Source of the DNA: CAMDPA01 sp964574325
GTDB lineage: Bacteria > Pseudomonadota > Alphaproteobacteria > Rhizobiales > Hyphomicrobiaceae
Assembly: GCA_964574325.1 (NCBI GenBank)
Contig: CAZNMY010000017.1
Span: 14,828-78,827, forward strand
Reading direction: 5' to 3'
Length of the DNA: 64,000 nt
Positions 42,798 to 51,129 of this stretch are shown one piece after another (within the stretch, counting starts at the first letter, position 1; each line of letters begins with the position of its first letter). The translations under genes and the position numbers were made by a program. The notes beneath the pieces were generated by a model that searched no databases, was not told the origin of the DNA, and saw only the letters and a list, made by a program, of their open reading frames with translations.

Positions 42798-44632
42798 GGT
42801 CCGTCGGCTCCCGCGAGAAATTGCGCCTGGGCGAGACGTGCATAGGCGCCGTCGCGCGCCAGGAGTTCGGCATGCGTGCCGACCTCGACGATCGCGCCCT
42901 TGTCCATCACGCAGATGAGATCTGCACTCTGCACCGTCGCGAGGCGATGCGCGATGACGAGCGTCGTGCGCTCCTTGGTGAACCGCGCCAGCGCCTCCTG
43001 CACGAGTTGCTCGGATTCGGTATCGAGCGCGCTCGTCGCCTCGTCGAGCAGCAGGATCGGTGCGTTCTTCAAGAACGCGCGCGCCAGGGCTATACGCTGG
43101 CGCTGTCCACCGGAGAGACGTGAGCCGCTGTCGCCGATCTCGGTGTCGTAGCCCTGCGGCTGGGCCATGATGAAATCGTGCGCCGCGGCGGCCTTGGCTG
43201 CGGCCTCGATGTCCGCCTGGCTTGCGCCGAGGCGGCCCAGCGCGATGTTGGCGCGGATGCTGTCGTCGAACAGCGTCACTTCCTGGCTGACGATCGAGAT
43301 CGCATTGCGCAGACTCGCCAGCGTCACGTCGCGGATCTCGGCGCCATCGACGAGGATTCGGCCCTGAGTCACGTCGAACAGGCGCGGCACGAGATTGATG
43401 ATGGTCGACTTGCCCGCACCCGAGCGGCCGACGAAAGCGACGGTCTTGCCGCCCGGCACCACGAGCGAGAAATCGCGGACGACGCTCAACCCGGGCGCCT
43501 TCGGATAAGCGAAGCCGACGTTCTCGAAGCGGATCTCGCCGTGTTCGATTGCGACCTCGGCTGCACCGGGCTTGTCGACGATGCTCGGCCGTTCGTCGAG
43601 CACGGCGTAGATGCGCTCCAGGGCGGATGCGCCTTCGCCCAGCCGCGTCGACAGATTGCCGAGGCCGCGGATCGGTTGGGCCATCAGCAGAAGCCCCGTG
43701 ATAAAGCCCATGAATTCGCCGACCGTCGATTCACCCGCAGCGATCCGCCAATACGCGATGGCAACGACACCCGCGACCGCCAGACCACCGAGCACTTCCA
43801 GCATGGGATCGAGCTGGGCGCGGCTGCGGACCGCCTTCATTCGCAGCCGGTACACGTCCTCGAAACTCCGGTCGACCTTGTCGCTGGCGTAGCTCTCCAG
43901 CCGGAAGGTCTTGATGAGACGCGCGCTCGACAGCTTCTCGGTCAACAGCGAGGTCATGTCGCCGAGCTCTGCTTGAGTGCGCTTGGCGACCTTGCGCAGC
44001 TTGTCCGAGATGATCGCGACGGGAATCGCCGCGATCGGATAGACGACGAGGACGACGATGCTCAGCACGGGATCGCGCCACAGCAGATAGGTGATCAACG
44101 CGACGATGGTCAGCACGTCGCGGATGGCTGTGTTGACCGCGGCCTGAAGGCCGAGCTGGACATAGGACATGTCGTTGGTCAGGCGGGAGACGAAATCGCC
44201 AGGGCGCTCACGCGTCAGGCGCTCGAAGTCGGCGCTCACGAGATGCCGGAACGAACGCTGTTGGATGTCGGTGGTGATCCGCGTCACCAGCCGGTTGGTG
44301 ACGATGGTCTGCGCCAGCAGCACGCCCGCACGCAGCGCCGGCGCCAGCGCAATCGCCGCGAGCACCGTGCCGAGCCACTGCGACTGGCCCTTCATCAACG
44401 TGTCGAACGAGAGCTGGATGATGTAGGGGTAGAGCGGTGTCACCGCCGCGAGCGCCGCCGACAGCAGCAGGGCTCCGACGAGATCGCCCCGTCGCGGCAG
44501 GATCCAGTCGCACCAGAAGCGGACGAGCAGAGCCCGCATCGCCCGGTCGAGCGCAAATCCGCGACTCGGCTTGGGGGCCTCGCTACCCCGAGCGGCTTCC
44601 AGATGCGTTCCGGCCTTTGGGGGTTTGCTCAC
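42794..44632 (-). CDS. ABC exporter, fused permease and ATPase (MsbA-like)
   Basis: 612 residues from a GTG with GGAGAG 5 bases upstream. Six TM helices cover about 35-330. The ATPase has Walker A FVGRSGAGKSTIIN, the Q-loop VSQEVTLFDDSI, signature LSGGQRQRIALARAF, Walker B ILLLDEATSALD and the switch His in VIAHRLATV. All are intact. As a half-transporter it would work as a homodimer, exporting a lipid or hydrophobic compound. The MsbA/LptA-type flippase group is closest in plan, but the substrate is open. DUF4170 lies just upstream and a class II aldolase is coupled downstream. Confidence 0.9.
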   Translation of the reverse strand: MSKPPKAGTHLEAARGSEAPKPSRGFALDRAMRALLVRFWCDWILPRRGDLVGALLLSAALAAVTPLYPYIIQLSFDTLMKGQSQWLGTVLAAIALAPALRAGVLLAQTIVTNRLVTRITTDIQQRSFRHLVSADFERLTRERPGDFVSRLTNDMSYVQLGLQAAVNTAIRDVLTIVALITYLLWRDPVLSIVVLVVYPIAAIPVAIISDKLRKVAKRTQAELGDMTSLLTEKLSSARLIKTFRLESYASDKVDRSFEDVYRLRMKAVRSRAQLDPMLEVLGGLAVAGVVAIAYWRIAAGESTVGEFMGFITGLLLMAQPIRGLGNLSTRLGEGASALERIYAVLDERPSIVDKPGAAEVAIEHGEIRFENVGFAYPKAPGLSVVRDFSLVVPGGKTVAFVGRSGAGKSTIINLVPRLFDVTQGRILVDGAEIRDVTLASLRNAISIVSQEVTLFDDSIRANIALGRLGASQADIEAAAKAAAAHDFIMAQPQGYDTEIGDSGSRLSGGQRQRIALARAFLKNAPILLLDEATSALDTESEQLVQEALARFTKERTTLVIAHRLATVQSADLICVMDKGAIVEVGTHAELLARDGAYARLAQAQFLAGADGP

Positions 44633-44671
44633 GCGCTCTCCACCATCAATGCCGGCGCAATACGCCTGTTG

Positions 44672-44941
44672 TCACGACGCGGAAGATCCCGGCAGCGGCA
44701 CCGGCGCGGGATCGAACAGACGATGCATGTGAACGATGAAATAGCGCATATGGGCGTTGTCGACCGTCTTCTGTGCGGCGCCTTTCCAGGCTTGGTGCGC
44801 CTCGGCATAATTCGGATAGATGCCGACGATGTCGAGTTCATTGAGGTTGCGGAAATCGATCCCGTCGAGCGAGACCAGCTCGCCGCCGAACACGAGGTGC
44901 AACAGCTGCTTGGGCTTGGACACGTCTGCGGTTTGGCTCAT
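44672..44941 (-). CDS. DUF4170-type small protein
   Basis: 89 residues from ATG 44941 (MSQTADVSK); an ATG five codons earlier is possible. It carries LLHLVFGGELVSLDGIDFRN, IVGIYPNYAEAHQAWKGAAQ and MRYFIVHMHRLFDP, the conserved core of a small family found almost only in alphaproteobacteria, often beside an ABC exporter gene, as here (40 bases upstream of it). Its role is unknown. No signal or TM helix. Conserved synteny suggests a job linked to the exporter or envelope. Confidence 0.75.
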   Translation of the reverse strand: MSQTADVSKPKQLLHLVFGGELVSLDGIDFRNLNELDIVGIYPNYAEAHQAWKGAAQKTVDNAHMRYFIVHMHRLFDPAPVPLPGSSAS

Positions 44942-45294
44942 GTGATGGCCCATTTCGGATCGAGGTGAAGGCGGAGGGCAGCAGGACATTGAGGGGCGAA
45001 CCCCGTGCAGACGGGCCCGAGTCGACCGCCACTGAAGCGGTAAGTGCCCGACAGCCTCCACCCTGGCAAGTCCGCCTAAAGGCCCAGCCGGATTTCCCCT
45101 GCCCCCCCTCGAGCGAGGTTGTCGCAGAATGGCGCGACGGCTTACCACTCGCAAAGCAAGAACCTTAAGCGGATACACACGCATCGGTGGCATAGTGCAA
45201 TCAGGGTCGCGAAGATGACCTCTCGTGAGTTGACAGGTTTGCGCAACCGGGCGTGGTGGGGATCGACCCTGCCGCGCCCGTCGCGCTTCGAGTT
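44942..45294. other. Intergenic stretch without a recognisable gene
   Basis: 353 bases between the DUF4170 gene and the 3' end of the RyR-domain gene, both on the minus strand. It should hold the promoter of the DUF4170-exporter operon. I see a pyrimidine run near 45100 (ccccccctcg) but no clear hairpin, repeat or small gene. Confidence 0.45.
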
Positions 45295-45822
45295 TCAACG
45301 CCTTCTTTCGGCGAGCAAAGCTGCGATCGCCTCTATGTCCGACTGGACGTTCGACATCGTCAAGTCTCTGTCTGCCGGGCACAGCTCTGCAAACCGCAAA
45401 CTCAGTCGGACGTCGATTTTGTTCGTCCCCAAGCTCCGATTGGTGTCCCGCCACCCCTCGTGTATGCGCACCGAAGCCTGTTCGACGAACATAGGATCGC
45501 CGCCCAATCGGTCCATGGCGGCTGACCAATCCCCCTGCGCCAGCGCCAGCACGAATGGTTCGTCACCTGCAAAATCCCGAAGCGTCTGCACAATGCCCTC
45601 CAGATCATTGATCGCGAGACGCACTTCTCTGTCCATTTCGACCGGATGAAATTGGTCCAGCGGCTTCAAGTAAGGGCTTGAACGAACCCGGTGGTCAGCC
45701 GGTCCGAAGGTCCAACCTTCGGCAAGCCGCCGCCGTCGCCAACACGCATGGATGGCCGCGACCAGCAGTTCTGGCTGCAGGGAAAGTTCTTCCAATCTTG
45801 CAATCAGTTGCGCTCGCGGCAT
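45295..45822 (-). CDS. Protein with an N-terminal RyR-like domain
   Basis: 175 residues. Residues about 18-78 match the RyR domain: IHACWRRRRLAEGWTFGPAD (24-43), then SSPYLKPLDQFHPVEMDRE (48-66), corresponding to the pattern W-x-Y/F-G ... P-x-L-x-P-x-x-x-L ... E-x-x-x-D-R known from ryanodine receptors and scattered bacterial proteins. The second half (80-175) is helical and unrecognised. No signal or TM helix. It is 7 bases downstream of ubiA on the same strand, so both are one transcript. RyR domains in bacteria have been linked to nucleotide or ligand binding; none of this is shown here. Confidence 0.65.
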   Translation of the reverse strand: MPRAQLIARLEELSLQPELLVAAIHACWRRRRLAEGWTFGPADHRVRSSPYLKPLDQFHPVEMDREVRLAINDLEGIVQTLRDFAGDEPFVLALAQGDWSAAMDRLGGDPMFVEQASVRIHEGWRDTNRSLGTNKIDVRLSLRFAELCPADRDLTMSNVQSDIEAIAALLAERRR

Positions 45823-45829
45823 TCCAAAC

Positions 45830-46792
45830 TCACGTTTTGCCGGCCGATATCATGTCCGCGGCCGTTCCAAGGAAGATCAACCATCCCACCCACTGGTTCG
45901 AGCGGAAACGCACGAGGCAATTCGCGCTGTCGTCGATATCGAGGCTGGCGACCTGCCAGACGAGGTGCAGCGATACGAAACCCAAGGTGGCGAAAAAGAC
46001 CGGCCCCGCCCCAGCCAGGACGCCAGCCGCCCCCCAGAGCACGAGTGCGCCGCCGTAGAAGCCCACGAGCGCCGGCCGTGTCGAGCTTCCCAGCTTCAAC
46101 GCCGTCGACTTGAGCCCGAGCATCGCGTCGTCCTCCTTGTCCTGGTGGGCGTAGATCGTGTCGTAGCCGATGGTCCAGAGGATACAGGCCGCATAGAGCA
46201 CGAATGTCGCCGGAGCGAATGACCCCGTCACCGCGGTCCAGCCGACCAGCGCGCCCCACTTGAACGTCAGCCCCAGCATCACCTGCGGCCACCATGTGAA
46301 GCGCTTGAAAAACGGGTAGGTCGCGACGAGGCCGAGCGAGGCGATCCCGACCCAGACCGTGAACCAATTGAACTGGATCAGCACCAGGAAGCCGACGAGG
46401 CAGAGGCCGACGCCGAAAGCCAGCGCCTGCCGGACGCTGACCTGTCCCGAGGGGATCGGCCGCAACGCGGTTCGCTCCACCCGGCCGTCGAAATCGCGGT
46501 CGACGATGTCGTTCCAGGTGCACCCGGCGCCGCGCATCACGAACGCGCCGACGAAAAACAGGGCGACGAACCACAGGTCCGGGTAGGGCCGACCGAGCGA
46601 TCTCTCGGCGAGCGTCTGCGACCACCAGCACGGAAACAGCAGCAGCCACGCGCCGATCGGCCGGTCGAAGCGGGCGAGCTTCAAGTACGGCTTGATCGCG
46701 CGCGGCGCCCAGGCATCGACCCAGTTGCGGGACGACGCGTCCGCGATCACAAGGTGGTTGTGGGGATTCGGGGTTGGGTTCGGGGGAGGCAC
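45830..46792 (-). CDS. ubiA: 4-hydroxybenzoate polyprenyltransferase
   Basis: 320 residues from a GTG at 46792 with AGGAA 9 bases upstream. About eight TM helices. The two Asp-rich motifs that bind the diphosphate through magnesium are NDIVDRDFD (94-102) and YAHQDKEDD (about 216-224), in the exact form of UbiA from alphaproteobacteria. It attaches the polyprenyl tail to 4-hydroxybenzoate, the membrane step of ubiquinone synthesis. ubi genes are not adjacent, which is common. An RyR-domain gene follows 7 bases later. Confidence 0.93.
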   Translation of the reverse strand: MPPPNPTPNPHNHLVIADASSRNWVDAWAPRAIKPYLKLARFDRPIGAWLLLFPCWWSQTLAERSLGRPYPDLWFVALFFVGAFVMRGAGCTWNDIVDRDFDGRVERTALRPIPSGQVSVRQALAFGVGLCLVGFLVLIQFNWFTVWVGIASLGLVATYPFFKRFTWWPQVMLGLTFKWGALVGWTAVTGSFAPATFVLYAACILWTIGYDTIYAHQDKEDDAMLGLKSTALKLGSSTRPALVGFYGGALVLWGAAGVLAGAGPVFFATLGFVSLHLVWQVASLDIDDSANCLVRFRSNQWVGWLIFLGTAADMISAGKT

Positions 46793-46845
46793 GGCGCTAT
46801 TCCTGATCTTACTTCCCCATCACCCGATCCCCGCTCCCCAGAACC

Positions 46846-47193
46846 CTATTTCGCCGCGGTGACCATGATCTCGACGAGCATCCGGGGGTCGGCGAGCTTG
46901 GCTTCGACGCAGGCCCGGGCGGGCAGGTCCTTGCCGCCGGTCCAGGTCTTCCAGATCTCGTTCATCTCGCCGCGCAGCTTGATGTCGGGCACCCAGATCT
47001 GCGCCTGGACGATCTTCGACTTGTCGGTGCCGCACTGCGCCAGCAGCTTGTCGATCTGATCGACGACATCCTGGGTCTGCGCCTTGACGCCGCCCGACAC
47101 GTCGGCCGCGACGATACCTGCCAGGAACACGAAACCGTTGGCCTCGACGGCCTTGCTGAGGATGTCGGAGGGGTTGTGGCGCTTGATCGACAT
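46846..47193 (-). CDS. RidA-family (YjgF/YER057c) protein
   Basis: 115 residues from ATG 47193 with GGGAGAG 8 bases upstream; an earlier ATG at 47235 lacks a ribosome site. GFVFLAGIVAADVSGGVKAQ and LPARACVEAKLADP are the family marks, the latter carrying the active-site Arg. RidA proteins hydrolyse reactive enamine/imine intermediates from PLP enzymes; this one belongs to a longer paralogous branch, with a sequence start MSIKRHNPS common in alphaproteobacteria. A trimer is expected. No PLP enzyme is next to it. Confidence 0.88.
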   Translation of the reverse strand: MSIKRHNPSDILSKAVEANGFVFLAGIVAADVSGGVKAQTQDVVDQIDKLLAQCGTDKSKIVQAQIWVPDIKLRGEMNEIWKTWTGGKDLPARACVEAKLADPRMLVEIMVTAAK

Positions 47194-47301
47194 GAAGGCT
47201 CTCCCGTTGCTGCGGGCCGAACGACCGGCCCCCAAGTCGGGAACTCATATCATGCCTGATGCGGGAGGCCAGAGGACGACGCGCTCACGGCTCGAGAGCG
47301 C

Positions 47302-47739
47302 TCAACGACATACCAGAACCGGCACCGAGCTGTGCACCATCACCTCCTGGGCGTGGCTGCCGAGAAGCAGACGATTGAGCCCGCGACGGCCATGCGACGC
47401 CATCACGATGAGGTCGCAACCCCTCGATCGCGTCGTTTCCAGAACCCCTTCGGCCGGCGTCTTGTCGGCGACATGAACCATGTCGCAGGCAACGCCGGCT
47501 GCCTTGCTCGCCTCTGCCGCCTTCTCGAGTATGCCTCGTGCCATTGCCTTCGCCTCGGTCTCGTAGCGGTCGACATCGGCGGCGCGCGGCATCAGCATCC
47601 CGCTCTGCGTCGACATCATCTCGGTCACCGTGACGACCGTGACTTTGCTCCCGAGCCCCTTGGCGATCGCCAGCCCGTGATCGACGGCCTTCTGCGCCAG
47701 TTCCGAGCCGTCGGTCGCGATGAGTATGTTGCGGTACAT
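47302..47739 (-). CDS. Universal stress protein (UspA family, ATP-binding type)
   Basis: 145 residues from ATG 47739 behind AGGAGG. MYRNILIATDGSELAQKAV (1-19) has the Asp of the nucleotide pocket, and MASHGRRGLNRLLLGSHAQE (about 118-137) is the G-x-x-G-x9-G-S ATP-binding motif, so it is an ATP-binding Usp. Such proteins accumulate under starvation, redox or metal stress. A 35-residue membrane peptide gene lies 48 bases upstream on the same strand and is probably co-transcribed. Confidence 0.9.
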   Translation of the reverse strand: MYRNILIATDGSELAQKAVDHGLAIAKGLGSKVTVVTVTEMMSTQSGMLMPRAADVDRYETEAKAMARGILEKAAEASKAAGVACDMVHVADKTPAEGVLETTRSRGCDLIVMASHGRRGLNRLLLGSHAQEVMVHSSVPVLVCR

Positions 47740-47786
47740 CCGGACCTCCTGCCAAATCACCAGTGGCGCCGCTTCGAGCGACCACC

Positions 47787-47894
47787 CTACGTTCCCAGGG
47801 CGGCTGCCACGTGAAGGCGAACAGCCACCAGCGCGATCAGTGCGATTGCGACGATCAGCACGACGCGGAACCATGTGTGGTGTATCATCGGCAT
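47787..47894 (-). CDS. Small single-TM membrane peptide
   Basis: 35 residues from the ATG at 47894, with AAGGAG 9 bases upstream. It reads MPMIHHTWFRVVL and then a hydrophobic run IVAIALIALVAVRLHVAAAL, a single TM helix. It is too small for homology, but the strong ribosome site, the clear TM helix and the position upstream of the stress protein gene support it as real. Similar tiny hydrophobic proteins are common in stress operons. Confidence 0.5.
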   Translation of the reverse strand: MPMIHHTWFRVVLIVAIALIALVAVRLHVAAALGT

Positions 47895-48070
47895 CTGCCT
47901 CGCTCCTTCCATCTGCGGACATCTGTCCACGAATCCGCAGCGGCGAGCTTGCGGCAGATCAAGGCTCGAATGCGTACCGGCGGGAAACTGCGGCTGTACG
48001 AGCGGCGCCGACAATAACCTGCCAGCGTAACTGAAGCCGGCATACCAAAGCGAACTGCCCAGGAGGCCCA

Positions 48071-48739
48071 ATGTCATCTTCGAGCACATCATCCCCGAGC
48101 GAAGCCCCCCTGGCCCTGCTGCGTCCGGCCCGCCTCGTGCCCCTGCTGCAGATCGACGACGTCGCCGATGCCGTCCCGCTCGCCCGCACGTTCGTCGATG
48201 CGGGATTGCCGGTGCTGGAGGTGGCGCTGCGCACGAAGGCTGCTCCCGACGCGATAAGGGCAATTCGCGAAAAGGTTCCCGGCGCCGTACCGATCGCGGG
48301 CAACATCATGACAGCTCACGATCTCGCCATCGCGCGGCGGGCAGGTGCGCTGATGGCAGTCAGTCCCGGCGCATCGGACGAACTCCTGAAGGCCGCCGGC
48401 GAGCAAGACCTGCCGTTCATGCCGGGGATCGCGACGCCGACCGAACTGATGCATGTGATCTCGCGGGGCTTCCATGTGGTGAAGTTCTTCCCGGCGGCCC
48501 CGATGGGCGGCTCGGCGACGCTGCGGGCGATGGCAGCGCCTTTTCCGCGCGTTCGGTTCTATCCGACCGGCGGCACCAGCGAGCTCGATTTCGCCGACTG
48601 GATCGGGTTGCAGAACGTGATCGCGGTCGGCGGCTCCTGGCTTGCCCCCGTCGATGAAATCCGCCGAAAGGACTGGGATCACATCGGAAAGCGAGCGCGG
48701 TACATGGTCTCGCAGTTCGCTGGCAAGCGAGAGGCTTGA
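48071..48739 (+). CDS. eda: KDPG/KHG aldolase
   Basis: 222 residues, AGGAGG before the ATG. VLEVALRT (48-55) has the catalytic Glu50, VVKFFPAAPMGG (136-147) the Schiff-base Lys138, and FYPTGGTS (about 160-167) the phosphate loop. This is the 2-keto-3-deoxy-6-phosphogluconate aldolase of the Entner-Doudoroff pathway, giving pyruvate and glyceraldehyde 3-phosphate. The loop usually G-A-G-T-V is here GNIMT, so another keto-deoxy sugar acid is possible. edd is not beside it. It is divergent from the stress-protein operon. Confidence 0.88.
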   Translation: MSSSSTSSPSEAPLALLRPARLVPLLQIDDVADAVPLARTFVDAGLPVLEVALRTKAAPDAIRAIREKVPGAVPIAGNIMTAHDLAIARRAGALMAVSPGASDELLKAAGEQDLPFMPGIATPTELMHVISRGFHVVKFFPAAPMGGSATLRAMAAPFPRVRFYPTGGTSELDFADWIGLQNVIAVGGSWLAPVDEIRRKDWDHIGKRARYMVSQFAGKREA

Positions 48740-48815
48740 ACCAGGTGCCGCTTGACTCGGCTATCCCGCCGAAGGAGTTGTCGCCGCCAGCCCGCCTGCC
48801 CGACAGCTCCACGAA

Positions 48816-49673
48816 GTGGCCCGATCACCTTCCGTGAAACACGACTGGACACATCAAATCCCCCCGCCGGGGCTGCCGAGCCGGCTCAAGGTGATCGCCA
48901 AAATGGTCGGTTTCATCGGGCTGACTTTGCCGCTGATGCCGGTGCAAGCCGTGCTGGTCCGGACCTGGCCCGGCGGTGCGCGCCGTTTTCCCCACTGGTA
49001 TCACCGGCGCGTCTGCCGGCTGCTGGGTGTACGTGTGAAGGTCGAGGGGCAGCTCGCCCGCGGCGCACCGGTCCTTCTGATCGCCAATCACGCATCCTGG
49101 CTCGATATTCCCGTGATTTCGGCTGCCGCTCCCGTGTCGTTCGTCGCCAAGAAGGAAGTCGCGAGCTGGCCGTTCGTGTCCTGGCTCGCACGCTTGCAGC
49201 GCACGGTATTCGTCGACCGCACCCGGCGGACCAGCGTCGGGGGAACCGCCGACGAGATGACGGGACGACTTGCTGCGGGCGACAATCTCGTGCTGTTCGC
49301 CGAGGGCACATCCAGTGACGGTGCGCGCGTACTGCCCTTCAAGACGTCCTTGCTGGCCGCAGCCAAACCCAGCCGGAGCGCCGATGCATCAGCCACCGTC
49401 GTGCAGACCCTGGCGATCGTCTACACCCACATCCACGGGTTGCCGATAGGACGCTCCGACCGGCCTGTCGTCGGATGGTACGGCGACATGGACCTGCCGG
49501 GCCACATCTGGAAATTGCTGGAATCAGCACCGATCGACGTGACGGTGCGCCTGGGCGAGCCTGTGCCGCTCGACGCTTTCGCCGACCGCAAGGAACTCGC
49601 CCGGCACGGCGAAACGCTGGTGCGGGCGGAGGTCGTGGACCTCTTGCGGGGCGGCCGCCCGTCCTCGCCTTGA
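48816..49673 (+). CDS. 1-acyl-sn-glycerol-3-phosphate acyltransferase (PlsC-like)
   Basis: About 285 residues from a GTG at 48816; a second GTG six codons later is equally possible, and neither has a good ribosome site. After a short hydrophobic stretch (about 30-48), the acyltransferase motif NHASWLD (91-97) gives His92 and Asp97, and FAEGTSSDG (161-169) gives the acceptor-binding Glu. It makes phosphatidic acid or an analogous lipid at the inner membrane. Its last codons, stop included, lie inside the first unit of a 16-bp tandem repeat, so the C-terminus has been shaped by the repeat. Confidence 0.85.
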   Translation: MARSPSVKHDWTHQIPPPGLPSRLKVIAKMVGFIGLTLPLMPVQAVLVRTWPGGARRFPHWYHRRVCRLLGVRVKVEGQLARGAPVLLIANHASWLDIPVISAAAPVSFVAKKEVASWPFVSWLARLQRTVFVDRTRRTSVGGTADEMTGRLAAGDNLVLFAEGTSSDGARVLPFKTSLLAAAKPSRSADASATVVQTLAIVYTHIHGLPIGRSDRPVVGWYGDMDLPGHIWKLLESAPIDVTVRLGEPVPLDAFADRKELARHGETLVRAEVVDLLRGGRPSSP

Positions 49674-49727
49674 TCGTCCCTCGCCTTGATCGTCCCTCGC
49701 CTTGATCGTCCCTCGCCTTGACCGTCC
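49664..49727 (+). repeat. Four 16-bp tandem units over the 3' end of the acyltransferase gene
   Basis: The unit CTCGCCTTGATCGTCC occurs three times without change and a fourth time with one change (TTGACC), end to end. The stop codon TGA of the acyltransferase gene lies in the first unit and recurs in the next two units. 16 is not a multiple of three, so extra units change frame, but they come after the stop. Confidence 0.92.
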
Positions 49728-49903
49728 TGGCAACGAACAGCGATCAGAACGGCAATCCGGCCAGTTTCCGGTGCCACGAGCGAAGCCATTTTATATCGAT
49801 TCCGCAAAACATTGGAGACGTCACGTCAGTTCGCGGATGATTAACCAGTTTGGGCGATGATCGGGCGAAGTCTTCCATAGGTCCCCACATCGAGTCCGCG
49901 TAG

Positions 49904-51103
49904 ATGTCATTGTCTTCTCATGCCGTTGCCCTCGCCCGTGGCGCCGGATCGCGCCCCGGCGACGTCGCCCCGACAGAGCTTCTGACGCGCCTGTTGCTGG
50001 ATCGGATCCGGCTGGCCGTCATCTATGGCGGCGACAAGACGGCGGACGGAGCGGTGATCCGTGGCGGCAACAACCCCCGCTCCTGGAAAAGCTACGAGTC
50101 GGTCGCCAGGGACATCGCAGCGACCATGCAGCGCCTGGGCTGCCGCAACGTCGTGGTGCTGCCCGACGACATGCGGCTGCCGCAGCGCCTGAAGGACGAG
50201 CGCATCCATCTCGCCTGGCTCAACACCGGCGGCGTCCAGGGCCAGAACGCGATCTCGCACGCCGCCTCGATGCTCGAGATGCTCGGCATCCCCTATATCG
50301 GGCATGACCCGCTGACGGCAGCAGCGCTCGACAACAAGTTCTTCTTCAAGCGGCAGCTCCAGGCGATGGGATTGCCGACAGCGCCGTTCGTGGTGTGCGG
50401 CGGCCGCGGCCATCTCACCTCCCCCCTGCGTGATCCGCGCTTCGGCGAGCTCCTCTCGCAGGCCACCGCAGGCTTCATCGTCAAGCCGATCACCGGCCGC
50501 GCCTCTCTGCACGTGCATCATGTCGAGCGGCCGGAGGCGCTGCCCGACGTCGTCGCCGAGGTCTATCGCATCACGCAGAACCCGGTGCTGGTCGAGACCT
50601 ATCTCCCGGGCCGCGAATACTGCATCGCCGTGATGGGCTCGCTGATCGCGCGGCGGGGCAAGCTCGAGCGGCTTCCAGGCCCCTTCACTTTCGCCGCGGT
50701 CGAGCGCGTGCTCGACAGCGACGAGCGGATCTTCACGTCGATGGACAGCAAGCCGATCACGAAGGAGCGCATGCGCGCCCTCGACCCGCGCAAGGAAGCC
50801 TTCATCATCGACACCTTGGATGAACTCGCCGGCCGGCTCTACCGCGAGTTCCCTCTCGAGACGCTCGTCCGCCTCGATGTGCGCGCCGATGCCAGCGGCC
50901 GTATCCACGTCCTCGAAGCCAATCCGAAGCCGGACCTCAAGGCCGCGGAGAACGGCACCATCAGCCTGATCGGCGCCGGCATCGAGCGCTACGGCATGAG
51001 CTACGACGATCTCATCCTCTCCATCTTCGCCAATCGCGCGGCAGCTTTCCTCGACGACGAGGCCGGCATCTCCGAAGCGATCGAGCGACTGATCGACCGC
51101 TGA
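49904..51103 (+). CDS. ATP-grasp enzyme, D-alanine-D-alanine ligase-like
   Basis: 399 residues. The N-terminal third (about 35-130) has the pre-ATP-grasp fold: LAVIYGGDK then LGIPYIGHDPLTAAALDNKF, as in Ddl. The ATP-grasp core has FIVKPITGRAS (about 188-198), VETYLPGREYCIAVMG (about 226-241) and the magnesium site VRLDVRADASGRIHVLEANP (about 322-341). The typical Ddl serine loop is not obvious, so it may join other substrates (amino acids or peptides), as many orphan Ddl-like ligases do. It lies 26 bases upstream of a sensor-MFS gene and heads a four-gene cluster. No classical ribosome site is seen. Confidence 0.75.
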   Translation: MSLSSHAVALARGAGSRPGDVAPTELLTRLLLDRIRLAVIYGGDKTADGAVIRGGNNPRSWKSYESVARDIAATMQRLGCRNVVVLPDDMRLPQRLKDERIHLAWLNTGGVQGQNAISHAASMLEMLGIPYIGHDPLTAAALDNKFFFKRQLQAMGLPTAPFVVCGGRGHLTSPLRDPRFGELLSQATAGFIVKPITGRASLHVHHVERPEALPDVVAEVYRITQNPVLVETYLPGREYCIAVMGSLIARRGKLERLPGPFTFAAVERVLDSDERIFTSMDSKPITKERMRALDPRKEAFIIDTLDELAGRLYREFPLETLVRLDVRADASGRIHVLEANPKPDLKAAENGTISLIGAGIERYGMSYDDLILSIFANRAAAFLDDEAGISEAIERLIDR

Positions 51104-51129
51104 GCTTACGGGAACAAGGAACCACGACC

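Noticed and set aside
43178..44968. 596-codon open frame on the plus strand
   Set aside because: Antisense of the ABC exporter, whose ATPase motifs are complete on the minus strand.
49664..49727. CRISPR array or attachment site
   Set aside because: A 16-bp head-to-tail repeat without spacers, integrase or tRNA.
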